Part shown: positions 16,281-26,443 of the stretch, piece after piece
Position numbering within the stretch: the stretch's first letter is position 1
How the letters are laid out: each line of letters begins with the position of its first letter
NCBI RefSeq assembly: GCF_004359985.1
Contig: NZ_SMRO01000003.1
Location: 604,206 to 668,205 of the forward strand
DNA length: 64,000 bases
Direction: 5' to 3'
From: Paraburkholderia flava
Lineage (GTDB): Bacteria; Pseudomonadota; Gammaproteobacteria; Burkholderiales; Burkholderiaceae
Notes under the pieces: generated by a model
What the model was told of the DNA's origin: nothing
Seen by the model: the letters and a program-made list of their open reading frames with translations, nothing else
Databases searched by the model: none
Translations under genes and position numbers: made by a program

Positions 16281-17066
16281 GTGGAAGAGGGGACGGGGAT
16301 CGGTGGAGCAGGGGCGACGGAGGGCGCATGGCGCTACCCGGCGCACGTCGCGCATCGGATCGGCGGATCGCTGGCGCCGGAGAACACGCTCGCGGGTTTC
16401 GACGCGTGCATCCGCTACGGCTACCGGATGATCGAATTCGACGCGAAGCTCTCCGCCGACAACGAGGTCTACCTGCTGCACGACGATCTGCTCGACCGCA
16501 CGACCAACGGTCGCGGCGCGGCCGCACAGTACACGTGGGCGCAACTCGCCGGCCTCGATGCAGGCGCGTGGTACGGCGCCGCTTTTGCCGGCACACGTCT
16601 GCCGACCCTCGCCGACGTCGCGGCACGCTGCGCGCGCGAGGGCATCGCCGCGAACATCGAAATCAAGCCGTGTCCCGGTCGCGATGCGCTGACGGGCACG
16701 CTCGTCGCAGAAGCTGCACGCACGCTGTGGCACGGACAAACCCAACCGCTGTTGTCGTCGTTTTCCGCCGAAGCGCTCGCCGCTGCACGCGATGCCGCGC
16801 CGGAACTGCCGCGCGGCATGCTGTTCGAAGCGCTGCCCGACGACTGGCTCGCGATCGCGCGCGAACTGCGCTGCGTGTCGGTGCACGCGGACCATAAACA
16901 CATGACCGCGCAACGCGTCGCCGACATCCATGCAGCCGGCCTGCGCGTGCTGACCTATACCGTGAACGATCCCGCGCGAGCGGAAGAACTCGCACGCTGG
17001 GGCGTTGACATGATTTGTACCGACCGCATCGATATCATCGCCGGCGGCGCGCGCGCCGCGCCGTAA
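16281..17066 (+). CDS. ugpQ: glycerophosphodiester phosphodiesterase
   Basis: A 261-residue cytosolic GDPD that hydrolyses glycerophosphodiesters to glycerol 3-phosphate and an alcohol. Catalytic and metal residues are visible: H25-R26, E34 in APENT, E52 and D54 in MIEFDAKLS, and H67 in HDDLLDRTT. The start is a GTG preceded by a strong AAAAGGAAGG. No signal peptide is present, so it acts on imported or internal substrate, as UgpQ does. It heads an operon with a four-part ABC importer and faces a DeoR-type repressor, which suggests uptake and cleavage of a phosphorylated glycerol compound. Confidence 0.92.
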   Translation: MEEGTGIGGAGATEGAWRYPAHVAHRIGGSLAPENTLAGFDACIRYGYRMIEFDAKLSADNEVYLLHDDLLDRTTNGRGAAAQYTWAQLAGLDAGAWYGAAFAGTRLPTLADVAARCAREGIAANIEIKPCPGRDALTGTLVAEAARTLWHGQTQPLLSSFSAEALAAARDAAPELPRGMLFEALPDDWLAIARELRCVSVHADHKHMTAQRVADIHAAGLRVLTYTVNDPARAEELARWGVDMICTDRIDIIAGGARAAP

Positions 17067-17140
17067 AACGTTCGTCTCGAAGCAGGGCCACGCCCGATCA
17101 TTCATCAACGTAGCAATTTTCGGCAGAGGATGGGAACACC

Positions 17141-18253
17141 ATGAACCGCACGACGTTAAGCCGTTTACTTTCGATGTCGGCCGTCGCCGGTGTCGCGGCC
17201 GGGAGCATGAGCGCGGCGCTCGCAGCGCCGCCCGATGCGCTGGTCGCAGCGGCGAAGCAGGAAGGTCAACTGACCGTGATCGCGCTGCCGCACGACTGGT
17301 GCGGCTACGGTGCGGTGATCGCAGGATTCCAGAAGAAGTACGGCATCAAGATCAACGAGCTGAATCCGGATGCAGGCTCGGGCGACGAAGTCGAAGCAAT
17401 CAAGGCGAACAAGGGCAACAAGGGCCCGCAGGCACCGGACGTGATCGACGTCGGTCTGTCGTTCGGTCCGACCGCGAAGGCGCAGAATCTGCTGCAGCCG
17501 TATAAGGTGGCGACGTGGAATTCGATTCCCGCCGAATCGAAGGATGCCGAAGGTTACTGGTACGGCGATTATTACGGCGTACTGTCGTTCGAAGTGAACG
17601 CCGACATGATCGACAAGGTGCCGGCCGACTGGTCCGATCTGCTGAAACCCGAATACAAGAATGCCGTCGCGCTCGCGGGCGATCCGCGTGCCGCAAACCA
17701 GGCAATCCAGAGCATTTACGCAGCCGGTCTGTCGCAGACGAAGAACGATGCGTCGAAGTCGGCTGAAGCGGGCCTCAAGTTCTTCGCCGACCTGAACAAG
17801 CGCGGCAACTTCGTGCCGGTGATCGGCAAGGCTGCATCGCTCGCGCAAGGGACGACGCCGATCGTCGTGCGTTGGGACTACAACGCGCTGGCCGATCGCG
17901 ATACGTTGAAGGGCAATCCGAAGGTGCAGGTCGTCGTGCCGAAGACGGGCGTCGTCGCGGGCGTGTACGCGCAGGCGATCAGCGCGTATGCGCCGCATCC
18001 GAACGCCGCGAAGCTGTGGATGGAATACCTGTACTCGGACGAAGGCCAGCTCGGCTGGCTCGCGGGCTACTGCCATCCGATCCGCTACAACGAACTGGTC
18101 GCCAGCAAGAAGGTGCCGCAGGCGCTGCTCGACAAGCTGCCGCCGGCCGCCGCGTACAAGACCGCCGTGTTCCCGACGCTGTCGCAGCAGGACGCGTACA
18201 AGGACGTTATTACGAAGCAATGGGATGCAACCGTCGGCGCGAACGTGAAGTAA
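17141..18253 (+). CDS. ABC transporter substrate-binding protein (AfuA / phosphonate / iron type)
   Basis: A 370-residue periplasmic binding protein with a signal peptide ending near ALA-APP (residue about 29). It belongs to the class-F group that includes Fe(III), thiamine, polyamine, 2-aminoethylphosphonate and sugar-phosphate (AfuA) binders. Segments such as VDVGLSFGPTAKAQNL, YWYGDYYGVLSFEVN and PHPNAAKLWMEYLYSDEGQ are typical. No tyrosine-rich iron site is obvious. With a glycerophosphodiesterase upstream, a phosphate-ester ligand is the best inference. A G+C-rich imperfect hairpin (about 18273-18306) follows the stop, as often seen after highly expressed binding-protein genes. Confidence 0.85.
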   Translation: MNRTTLSRLLSMSAVAGVAAGSMSAALAAPPDALVAAAKQEGQLTVIALPHDWCGYGAVIAGFQKKYGIKINELNPDAGSGDEVEAIKANKGNKGPQAPDVIDVGLSFGPTAKAQNLLQPYKVATWNSIPAESKDAEGYWYGDYYGVLSFEVNADMIDKVPADWSDLLKPEYKNAVALAGDPRAANQAIQSIYAAGLSQTKNDASKSAEAGLKFFADLNKRGNFVPVIGKAASLAQGTTPIVVRWDYNALADRDTLKGNPKVQVVVPKTGVVAGVYAQAISAYAPHPNAAKLWMEYLYSDEGQLGWLAGYCHPIRYNELVASKKVPQALLDKLPPAAAYKTAVFPTLSQQDAYKDVITKQWDATVGANVK

Positions 18254-18393
18254 GCGTCAACGCGTAAGCCACGCGCGGTGCAGGTGGTGTTCGCCTGGCG
18301 CCGCGCACACCTTTTCCACCGATGCGTCGATGCATCGGTCTGTCGTGCGAAAGCGGGCTGCCGTTGCAGTCCGCCGCGCTTTTGAGGTGACTG

Positions 18394-19332
18394 ATGAGCG
18401 CTTCATCGCAGGCTCGCGTGGAGCAGGCCGACCTGCTGGTCCCGCCGGTACTCACACCGACGCCGCAGGCGAACGGCGCGGCGCGCGGAGCGTCGCTGTG
18501 GACGTGGGTCGGCGTGCTGCCGTTCTTCGTGTTCGCGATACTGTTCCTGATTCTGCCGACCGGCTTCCTGATCGTCGGCGCGTTCCAGGATCCGCAGGGT
18601 CACTTCACGCTCGACAATCTGCGACAGCTGTTCCAGGAAGACGTGCTCGACGCGTACTGGATCAGCATGAAGGTGAGCGCCGCATCGGCGTTCGGCGGCG
18701 CGGTGATCGGTTCGCTGCTCGCGTGGGCCGCCGTGCAGGGCAAACTGCCCGGCTGGATCCGTCCGACGCTGATGACGTTTTCCGGCGTCGCGTCGAATTT
18801 CGCGGGCGTGCCGCTCGCGTTCGCGTTTCTGTGCACGCTAGGCCGCGTCGGTCTCGTCACGATGCTGCTGAAGAAGTTCTTCGACTTCAACCTGTATTCG
18901 ACCGGCTTCAGCGTCCTCAGCTTCTGGGGCCTCACGCTCACTTACCTGTATTTCCAGATTCCGTTGATGGTGCTGATCGTCACGCCGGCACTCGACGGTC
19001 TCAAGCGCGAATGGCGCGAAGCATCCGACTGCCTGGGCGGCACCGCGTCGCAGTACTGGTGCTACGTCGCGTTGCCGGTGCTGTGGCCGAGCGTGCTCGG
19101 CGCGACGCTGCTGCTGTTCGCGAATTCGTTCGGCGCAGTGGCGACTGCGTATGCGCTGACCGGCAGCTCGCTGAACATCGTGACGATCCTGCTGTACGCG
19201 CAGATTCGCGGCGACGTGCTGCACAACCCGAACCTCGGCTACGCGCTCGCGCTTGGGATGATCCTCGTCACCGGTCTGTCGAATGGCGGCTATATCTGGC
19301 TGCGCGCACGTGCGGAAAGGGGGCGTCGATGA
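18394..19332 (+). CDS. ABC transporter permease 1
   Basis: A 312-residue permease with about six membrane helices after an approximately 45-residue Ala/Pro-rich cytosolic N-terminus. The EAA loop is readable as EWREASDCLGGTASQYWCYVALP (core EASDCLGGT, G, LP) near residues 208-230. It belongs to the same family as polyamine and Fe(III) permeases (PotB/AfuB-like). It overlaps permease 2 by four bases (ATGA), and the two form the heteromeric membrane channel. Confidence 0.88.
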   Translation: MSASSQARVEQADLLVPPVLTPTPQANGAARGASLWTWVGVLPFFVFAILFLILPTGFLIVGAFQDPQGHFTLDNLRQLFQEDVLDAYWISMKVSAASAFGGAVIGSLLAWAAVQGKLPGWIRPTLMTFSGVASNFAGVPLAFAFLCTLGRVGLVTMLLKKFFDFNLYSTGFSVLSFWGLTLTYLYFQIPLMVLIVTPALDGLKREWREASDCLGGTASQYWCYVALPVLWPSVLGATLLLFANSFGAVATAYALTGSSLNIVTILLYAQIRGDVLHNPNLGYALALGMILVTGLSNGGYIWLRARAERGRR

Positions 19333-20120
19333 AAGGCCAATCGCGCTTGGGCGCATGGATCGCGATGATCGTCGGGTCGCTGTATTTTCTGATTCCGTTG
19401 ATCGCGACCCTCGAATTCAGTCTGCGGATGCGGCGCGGCACATACAGCTTCGACGCGTACAAGGTCGTGCTGGCCGATCCGCGTTTTCAGGCGTCGTTCG
19501 GCTACTCGATGCTGATGGCGGTGCTGACCATCGTGATCGGCATTCTGCTCGTCGTGCCGACCGCGTACTGGGTGCAGCTGCGCTTGCCGAAGCTGCGTCC
19601 GCTGGTCGAGTTCATCACGCTGCTGCCGCTGGTGATTCCGGCGATCGTGATCGTGTTCGGCTATCTGCGCATCTACAACAGCAGTTCGATCCTGCCGCTC
19701 ACCGGCAACGAGCGCGCGACCGATCTGCTGCTCGTGCTCGGCTACGTGACGCTGTCGCTGCCGTACATGTACCGCGCGGTCGATGCGGGGCTGCGCGCGG
19801 TCGACATCCGCTCGCTGACCGAGGCCGCCGAATGCCTCGGCGCGCACTGGACCACGATCCTCTTCAAGGTGATCTTCCCGAACATCCGCTCGGGCATCCT
19901 GTCCGGCGCGTTCCTGACGTTCGCGGTGGTGATCGGCGAATTCACGCTGGCGAGCCTGCTCGACCGGCCCGCGTTCGGACCGTACCTGCAACTGATCGGC
20001 GCGAATCGCGCATATGAACCGTCGGCGCTCGCGATCATTGCGTTCGTCGTCACGTGGGCCTCGATGGGGCTGATCCAGGTGTTCGGTTCGGCGCGCGCGC
20101 TGTCCGGACAGAAAACCTGA
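19329..20120 (+). CDS. ABC transporter permease 2
   Basis: A 263-residue PotC/AfuB-like permease. It has six predicted helices; the coupling loop reads LTEAAECLGAHWTTILFKVIFP (core EAAECLG, G, FP). The ATG at 19329 sits inside the upstream stop; a longer upstream frame exists but overlaps permease 1 entirely and is not coding. It ends 25 bp before the ATPase gene. Confidence 0.9.
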   Translation: MKGQSRLGAWIAMIVGSLYFLIPLIATLEFSLRMRRGTYSFDAYKVVLADPRFQASFGYSMLMAVLTIVIGILLVVPTAYWVQLRLPKLRPLVEFITLLPLVIPAIVIVFGYLRIYNSSSILPLTGNERATDLLLVLGYVTLSLPYMYRAVDAGLRAVDIRSLTEAAECLGAHWTTILFKVIFPNIRSGILSGAFLTFAVVIGEFTLASLLDRPAFGPYLQLIGANRAYEPSALAIIAFVVTWASMGLIQVFGSARALSGQKT

Positions 20121-20145
20121 CGAACTGGAACTGGGGCGGCGAGCC

Positions 20146-21213
20146 ATGGCATTTCTCGAAATCGAAAATCTGCACAAGGCGTTCGGCGCGAACACCGCGC
20201 TGCATCACTTCGACATGCAGATCGAGCGCGGCGAATTCGTCACGTTTCTCGGACCGTCGGGCTGCGGCAAGACGACCGTGCTGCGGATGATCGCGGGCTT
20301 CGAAAGTCCGACGCGCGGCACGATCCGTCTCGACGGTCGCGACGTCACGCATCTGCGCACGCGACAGCGCAACGTCGGGATGGTGTTTCAGTCGTATGCG
20401 CTGTTTCCGAACATGACGGTCGCCGACAACATCGGCTTCGGGCTGCGTGTTGCGCGGCGTCCGCAGGAAGAGATTCGTGCGCGCGTCGACGAGATGCTGC
20501 AGTTGATCAAGCTGCCGTCGCTCGGCGAGCGTTATCCGTGGCAACTGTCCGGCGGTCAGCAGCAGCGCGTCGCGCTGGCACGCGCGCTCGCGAGCAAGCC
20601 GCAGGTGCTGCTGCTCGACGAGCCGCTGTCGGCGCTCGATGCGAAGATCCGCATCTCGCTGCGGCAGGACATTCGCGCGCTGCAGCGCGAACTCGGCATC
20701 ACGTCGATCTTCGTCACGCACGATCAGGAAGAAGCGCTGTCGATTTCCGACCGCATCGTCGTGATGAACGAAGGGCGCGTCGAGCAGGTCGGCAATCCGT
20801 TGGAGATCTACAACTATCCGCGCACGCGTTTCGTCGCGTCGTTCGTCGGCACGTTGAACATCCTGTCGGGTCACGTGGTCGATCCGGCGAGCGGCAAGAT
20901 GGCCGTCGACGGACAGGAACTGGTCACGTCGCGCGAACTGCCCGCCGACGATGCCGGCAAGAAGCGTTTGCTTGCACTGCGGCCCGAAGCGATCGTGCTC
21001 GAGTCGCCGGCACCGGGTCGCAACTCGCTGACGGCCACCGTCGAGGAAGTGAATTTTCTCGGCGCGGTGGTGCGGATCCGGACGCGCGTGAAGGATGCGG
21101 TGATTTCGCTCGATGTGTTCAACGATCCGAACCGCCGGTTGCCGGAACGTGGTCAGCCGGTTGCGCTGGGTTTTTCGCACGACAACCTGCTGGTGCTGGA
21201 AGAAGGCGCATGA
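20146..21213 (+). CDS. ABC transporter ATPase (PotA/AfuC type)
   Basis: A 355-residue ATPase. It has Walker A GPSGCGKT at 36-43, signature LSGGQ at 133-137, Walker B VLLLDEP at 153-159 and a switch histidine in FVTHDQEEA. Residues about 240-355 form a TOBE domain (for example RPEAIVLESPAPG and RIRTRVKDAVISLDVF), typical of importers for polyamines, Fe(III) and sugar phosphates. Preceded by a GGCGGCGAG Shine-Dalgarno. Last gene of the operon; an intrinsic terminator follows about 120 bp downstream. Confidence 0.92.
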   Translation: MAFLEIENLHKAFGANTALHHFDMQIERGEFVTFLGPSGCGKTTVLRMIAGFESPTRGTIRLDGRDVTHLRTRQRNVGMVFQSYALFPNMTVADNIGFGLRVARRPQEEIRARVDEMLQLIKLPSLGERYPWQLSGGQQQRVALARALASKPQVLLLDEPLSALDAKIRISLRQDIRALQRELGITSIFVTHDQEEALSISDRIVVMNEGRVEQVGNPLEIYNYPRTRFVASFVGTLNILSGHVVDPASGKMAVDGQELVTSRELPADDAGKKRLLALRPEAIVLESPAPGRNSLTATVEEVNFLGAVVRIRTRVKDAVISLDVFNDPNRRLPERGQPVALGFSHDNLLVLEEGA

Positions 21214-21334
21214 GTGTTCCGTTTAACCATCGTTAAAGGACGCATCGCCGCTCGCCGTCTACGATGACTGCGTGGGTTTCGTCAGGACCGACCTCCGGGA
21301 TCCACACAACAAGAAAAGTCTCCGACATCCGCTG

Positions 21335-21367
21335 AATGCCTTTCTCCCGCGAGAAAGGCATTTTTTT
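21335..21367 (+). terminator. intrinsic terminator after the importer operon
   Basis: A perfect 12-bp stem (AATGCCTTTCTC / GAGAAAGGCATT) with a CCGC loop runs into seven T residues. It is the clearest Rho-independent terminator in this part of the window and separates the importer operon from dctA. Confidence 0.9.
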
Positions 21368-21381
21368 ATCCGGCGCGCCTG

Positions 21382-21430
21382 TGTCCGGATTCCGCGACGC
21401 GAGTCGTCCGGATTTCCGGAATCCCGGACG
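21382..21430 (+). promoter_or_regulatory. putative DctD upstream activating sites
   Basis: Two related elements: TGTCCGGATTCCGCGAC (21382-21398) and an inverted repeat, CGTCCGG (21405-21411) with CCGGACG (21424-21430), whose loop contains TTCCGGAA. They lie 60-110 bp upstream of the sigma-54 promoter, the usual place for tandem DctD dimers. Assignment is by position and symmetry only. Confidence 0.5.
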
Positions 21431-21491
21431 GCGTCGCAGCATGACTCAGAAAAATCTCATAAAAATCAAAGGTCAAAGCGAGCCTGCGAGC

Positions 21492-21507
21492 TGGCATCAC
21501 CCTTGCA
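21492..21507 (+). promoter_or_regulatory. sigma-54 promoter of dctA
   Basis: TGGCATCACCCTTGCA matches the -24/-12 consensus TGGCACG-N4-TTGCW with the invariant GG and GC at the correct spacing. It lies about 195 bp before the dctA start. The DctBD system encoded just downstream is the expected activator. The remainder of 21214-21702 contains the terminator and activating sites noted here and an untranslated leader; no gene is seen. Confidence 0.85.
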
Positions 21508-21702
21508 AAATGCATTGCGGCCGCGAAGGCCGACAACAACAGCAAGGAGACAATCGATGTCCGAATTTCCCACCCGATATTCCTGAACGCATCGTCTTTG
21601 TCGCGGCCCGACTCCCGTGCACAGGCGTGACGCTCGTTCGTTCGCGTGATGCGCAGCGTGGCAGGCCATCTGCTCCGGCTCATCCACATCGCAGGAATTA
21701 TC

Positions 21703-22983
21703 GTGAAAAAACCTTTTTATAAAATCCTCTACGTCCAGGTGATCGCCGCGATCATCGTCGGCATCGTGCTCGGGCATTACTCGCCCGCGTTCGCCGTCGA
21801 CATGAAGCCGTTCGGCGACGCGTTCATCAAGCTGATCAAGATGGTCATCGGACCGATCATCTTCTGTACGGTCGTGACCGGCATCGCCGGGATGCAGGAC
21901 ATGAAGAAGGTGGGCCGGGTGGGCGGCAAGGCGCTGCTCTACTTCGAAATCGTGTCGACGTTCGCGCTGGTGCTCGGCCTGATCGCGACGCACGTGCTGA
22001 AACCGGGTGTCGGCTTCAACGTCGATCCGGCAACGCTCGACGCCAAGGCGGTCGCATCGTTCGCCGCGAAGGCGCACGGCCAGAGCACGGTCGAGTTCCT
22101 GATGCACATCATTCCGGACACGATCTCGTCGGCATTCGCGCAGGGCGAAATCCTGCAGATCCTGCTGGTCGCGATGCTGTTCGGCAGCGTGCTCGCAACG
22201 CTCGGCGATCGCGGCAAGGTGGTGACGGACTTCATCGAAGGGATCTCGCACGTGCTGTTCGGCGTCGTGCGCATCATCACGAAGCTCGCACCGATCGGCG
22301 CGTTCGGCGCGATGGCGTTCACGATCGGCAAGTACGGCATCGGCTCGCTGGTGCCGATGCTGAAACTGATCGGCACGTTCTATCTGACGTCGGTCGTGTT
22401 CGTGGTCGTCGTGCTCGGCATCATCGCGCGCGTGGTCGGCTTCAACATCCTGCGTTTCGTCGCGTACATCAAGGAAGAAATGCTGATCGTGCTCGGCACG
22501 AGTTCGTCGGAAGCGGCACTCCCGCAACTGATGCTGAAGCTCGAGAAGCTCGGCTGCTCGCGTTCGGTGGTGGGCCTCGTGGTGCCGACCGGCTACTCGT
22601 TCAACCTCGACGGCACGAACATCTACATGACGATGGCGGTGCTGTTCATCGCGCAGGCGACCAACACCGATCTCACGCTGACGCAGCAGCTCACATTGCT
22701 CGCGGTGACGATGCTGACGTCGAAGGGCGCGAGCGGCGTGACCGGTGCTGGCTTCATCACGCTGGCGGCAACGCTCGCCGTGGTGCCGACGATTCCGTTG
22801 TCGGGCATGGTGCTGATTCTCGGCATCGACCGCTTCATGAGCGAATGCCGCGCGCTGACGAACATCGTCGGCAACGGTGTCGCGACGGTCGTCGTGTCCG
22901 CATGGGAGAAGGAACTCGACCATGCGCGGTTGCGTTCGGTGCTGCGCGGCGACGTGCAGGTCAACGAAACGGCCGGCGCCTGA
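21703..22983 (+). CDS. dctA: C4-dicarboxylate:H+/Na+ symporter DctA
   Basis: A 426-residue DAACS transporter for succinate, fumarate and malate. The start is the GTG at 21703 after GCAGGAATT; the protein then begins [13 protein letters not shown], like other DctA proteins, and its length is standard (about 428). Signature segments are present: the serine-rich hairpin [11 protein letters not shown], the [16 protein letters not shown] motif in helix 7 and the [12 protein letters not shown] hairpin 2. About eight membrane helices and two re-entrant loops are expected. Expression should depend on sigma-54 and DctD. A strong G+C hairpin directly after the stop separates it from dctB. Confidence 0.95.
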   Translation: MKKPFYKILYVQVIAAIIVGIVLGHYSPAFAVDMKPFGDAFIKLIKMVIGPIIFCTVVTGIAGMQDMKKVGRVGGKALLYFEIVSTFALVLGLIATHVLKPGVGFNVDPATLDAKAVASFAAKAHGQSTVEFLMHIIPDTISSAFAQGEILQILLVAMLFGSVLATLGDRGKVVTDFIEGISHVLFGVVRIITKLAPIGAFGAMAFTIGKYGIGSLVPMLKLIGTFYLTSVVFVVVVLGIIARVVGFNILRFVAYIKEEMLIVLGTSSSEAALPQLMLKLEKLGCSRSVVGLVVPTGYSFNLDGTNIYMTMAVLFIAQATNTDLTLTQQLTLLAVTMLTSKGASGVTGAGFITLAATLAVVPTIPLSGMVLILGIDRFMSECRALTNIVGNGVATVVVSAWEKELDHARLRSVLRGDVQVNETAGA

Positions 22984-22998
22984 CGCGATGAGTACCAT

Positions 22999-23033
22999 GG
23001 GACGGCACGGGCCCACGGCGCCCGGGCCGTCCC
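22999..23033 (+). terminator. G+C hairpin between dctA and dctB
   Basis: GGGACGGCACGGGC and GCCCGGGCCGTCCC form a 14-bp stem with one mismatch and a 7-base loop. It begins 16 bases after the dctA stop. Without a T-run it is probably a partial terminator or 3'-end stabiliser that sets dctA expression above dctBD. Confidence 0.55.
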
Positions 23034-23101
23034 GCCCACCTGCCCGTACGGGCGGCGCGGGCGACACGGACGGCGCAGGTGCGGTGTCGGGCTATGCCAC
23101 A

Positions 23102-25015
23102 ATGGTTGACTTCCATCGACCGGACACCGCCACCGTGACGCGCCGCCTGCTGATTTTCTTCGTGCTCGTCGCCGGGCTCGTGGCGGCGAGTGCGCTCACG
23201 TGGAATATCACGTGGCAGCGCGGTATCGACAGTCTGCGGCGCAACGCCGCCGTGCGCGCCGACCGCACCACCAACGCGCTCAAGAACACACTGGAGCGCT
23301 ACGAATCGCTGCCCTACCTGCTCGCCGAACATCCGTTCGTGCAGGACGTGCTCGCCGAGCCGAACCCGCAGCGCGTCGATCGCGCGAACCGCTATCTCGA
23401 AGACCTGAATCGCCACGCGCGTGCGACGGTGGCCTACATCATCAAGGCGGACGGTATCTGCGTCGCGGCGAGCAACTGGGACGACGCGGAAAGCTTCGTC
23501 GGCGTCGAGTATCGCTTCCGTCCATATTTCGTCGATGCGGTGAAGGGCGGTGTCGGACGCTTTTTCGGCATCGGCACGATCTCGCACGATCCCGGCTACT
23601 ACATCTCGCAACCGGTCTATCGCGACGGCAAGATCGTCGGCGTCGCGGTCGTGAAGCTGAATCTCGAATGGTTTCAGGGCGCCGATGCGGCCGAGCCGCT
23701 GATCGTCACCGACGATCACGGCGTCGTGTTTTTGTCGTCGGTGTCTGCATGGAAATATCACACGGTGCGGCCGCTGTCGGGGCCGGTCGCCGAGTCGATT
23801 TACCAGACGCGGCAGTACGCACAGCAGCAGATCGCGCCGCTGCCGGTGACGATCGAGCGCACGCTCGAAGGCAACGCGCAGATCGTGCGCGTCGGCGGCG
23901 GCCGTTATGCGCCGCGCTATCTTGCGTCGCGTCGTGCGCTCGGTGGACCCGACTGGCATCTGATCACGATGGCATCCGTCGATCAGGTCGACCGCGATGC
24001 GCGCAACGCGACTATCGTGACTGCTTTTGGCTATGTGTCGCTGTGCCTGTTCGCGTTCTACTGGCGGATGCGCCGGGCGCGCGTGCGCGAGATGATCCGC
24101 AGTCGCGCGCTGCTGCAGAAGGCGTACGCGGAACTGAATCAGCGTGTCGCCGAGCGCACTGCGGATCTGTCTCAGGCCAACGAGCAACTGACGAAAGAGG
24201 TCGGCGAGCGCACGCGCGCAGAGCAGGAACTGCGCGCCGCGCACGACGAACTCGTGCAGGCGAGCAAGCTCGCCGCGCTCGGTCAGATGGCGGCGGGTAT
24301 CACGCACGAATTGAATCAGCCGCTCGCGGCGCTGCGCGGCTTCTCCGACAACACGCGCGTGCTGCTCGAACGCGGCGATCATGCGTCGGCGCGCGAGAAC
24401 CTCGAAGCGATCGCCGCGCTCACCGAGCGGATGGGCAAGATCACGAACCAGTTGAAGCTGTTCGTCGGACGTGCGCGGCCGCGCAGTGCGCGTGCACCGG
24501 TGACGCGTGCGTTGCGTAACGTTCTGGCGCTGCTGCAGAAGCGCCTGCAGGGCGTCGCGATTCAGATCGTTGCCGTCGATGCACAGACGCGAACTCGCAC
24601 ACCGTTCGACATCCACGACGACAGCGCACAACTGGTCGCGCATTGCGACGATCTGCGGCTCGAACAGGTGCTGATCAATCTGCTCGGCAACGCGCTCGAT
24701 GCAACGGCCGGCATACCGTCGCCGCGTATCTCGATCGAGATCGATGCGTCGGACAGCACGCTGTCGATTGCAGTGCGCGACAACGGACCGGGCATTCCCG
24801 ACGACGTACTGCCGCGTCTGTTCGAACCTTTCTTCACGACGAAGGAGATGGGGCAGGGGCTGGGCCTCGGGCTCGCGATTTCGTCGTCGATCGCGCGCGA
24901 CTGCGGCGGTTCGCTGACCGCGCGCAATGCGTCGGACAGCGGCGGTGCTGTTTTCGTGCTGACGCTGCGCCGCGCGCGGGCGACAGCCACCGACCCGCTT
25001 GTCGCGGGCTCCTGA
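23102..25015 (+). CDS. dctB: C4-dicarboxylate sensor histidine kinase DctB
   Basis: A 637-residue membrane sensor kinase. TM1 is at about 13-34, followed by a roughly 270-residue periplasmic double-PAS/CACHE domain (YRFRPYFVDAVKGGVGRFFGIGT, PGYYISQPV) that binds dicarboxylates, and TM2 near 300-320. A coiled-coil linker (LNQRVAERTADLSQANEQL) precedes the kinase core: H-box ITHELNQPLAALRGF with H402, N-box LINLLGNALDA, G-boxes DNGPGIP and GQGLGLGLAI. The ATG at 23102 is chosen because the upstream alternatives (22988, 22997) lie in or next to the strong hairpin and add a Pro/Gly-rich segment. It works with DctD to activate dctA. Confidence 0.92.
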   Translation: MVDFHRPDTATVTRRLLIFFVLVAGLVAASALTWNITWQRGIDSLRRNAAVRADRTTNALKNTLERYESLPYLLAEHPFVQDVLAEPNPQRVDRANRYLEDLNRHARATVAYIIKADGICVAASNWDDAESFVGVEYRFRPYFVDAVKGGVGRFFGIGTISHDPGYYISQPVYRDGKIVGVAVVKLNLEWFQGADAAEPLIVTDDHGVVFLSSVSAWKYHTVRPLSGPVAESIYQTRQYAQQQIAPLPVTIERTLEGNAQIVRVGGGRYAPRYLASRRALGGPDWHLITMASVDQVDRDARNATIVTAFGYVSLCLFAFYWRMRRARVREMIRSRALLQKAYAELNQRVAERTADLSQANEQLTKEVGERTRAEQELRAAHDELVQASKLAALGQMAAGITHELNQPLAALRGFSDNTRVLLERGDHASARENLEAIAALTERMGKITNQLKLFVGRARPRSARAPVTRALRNVLALLQKRLQGVAIQIVAVDAQTRTRTPFDIHDDSAQLVAHCDDLRLEQVLINLLGNALDATAGIPSPRISIEIDASDSTLSIAVRDNGPGIPDDVLPRLFEPFFTTKEMGQGLGLGLAISSSIARDCGGSLTARNASDSGGAVFVLTLRRARATATDPLVAGS

Positions 25016-25033
25016 TTTCGGGTGACAACGATC

Positions 25034-26383
<1,350 letters not shown>

Positions 26384-26443
26384 GGTGCTGGTGTGACGCG
26401 GTATCGACGCGTGGCGCCGATACCGTATGCGGCGGAATCAGAA

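Noticed and set aside
18273-18306. REP-like or terminator hairpin after the importer binding-protein gene
   Set aside because: Stem is imperfect and lacks a T-run; kept only as a remark in the gene entry.
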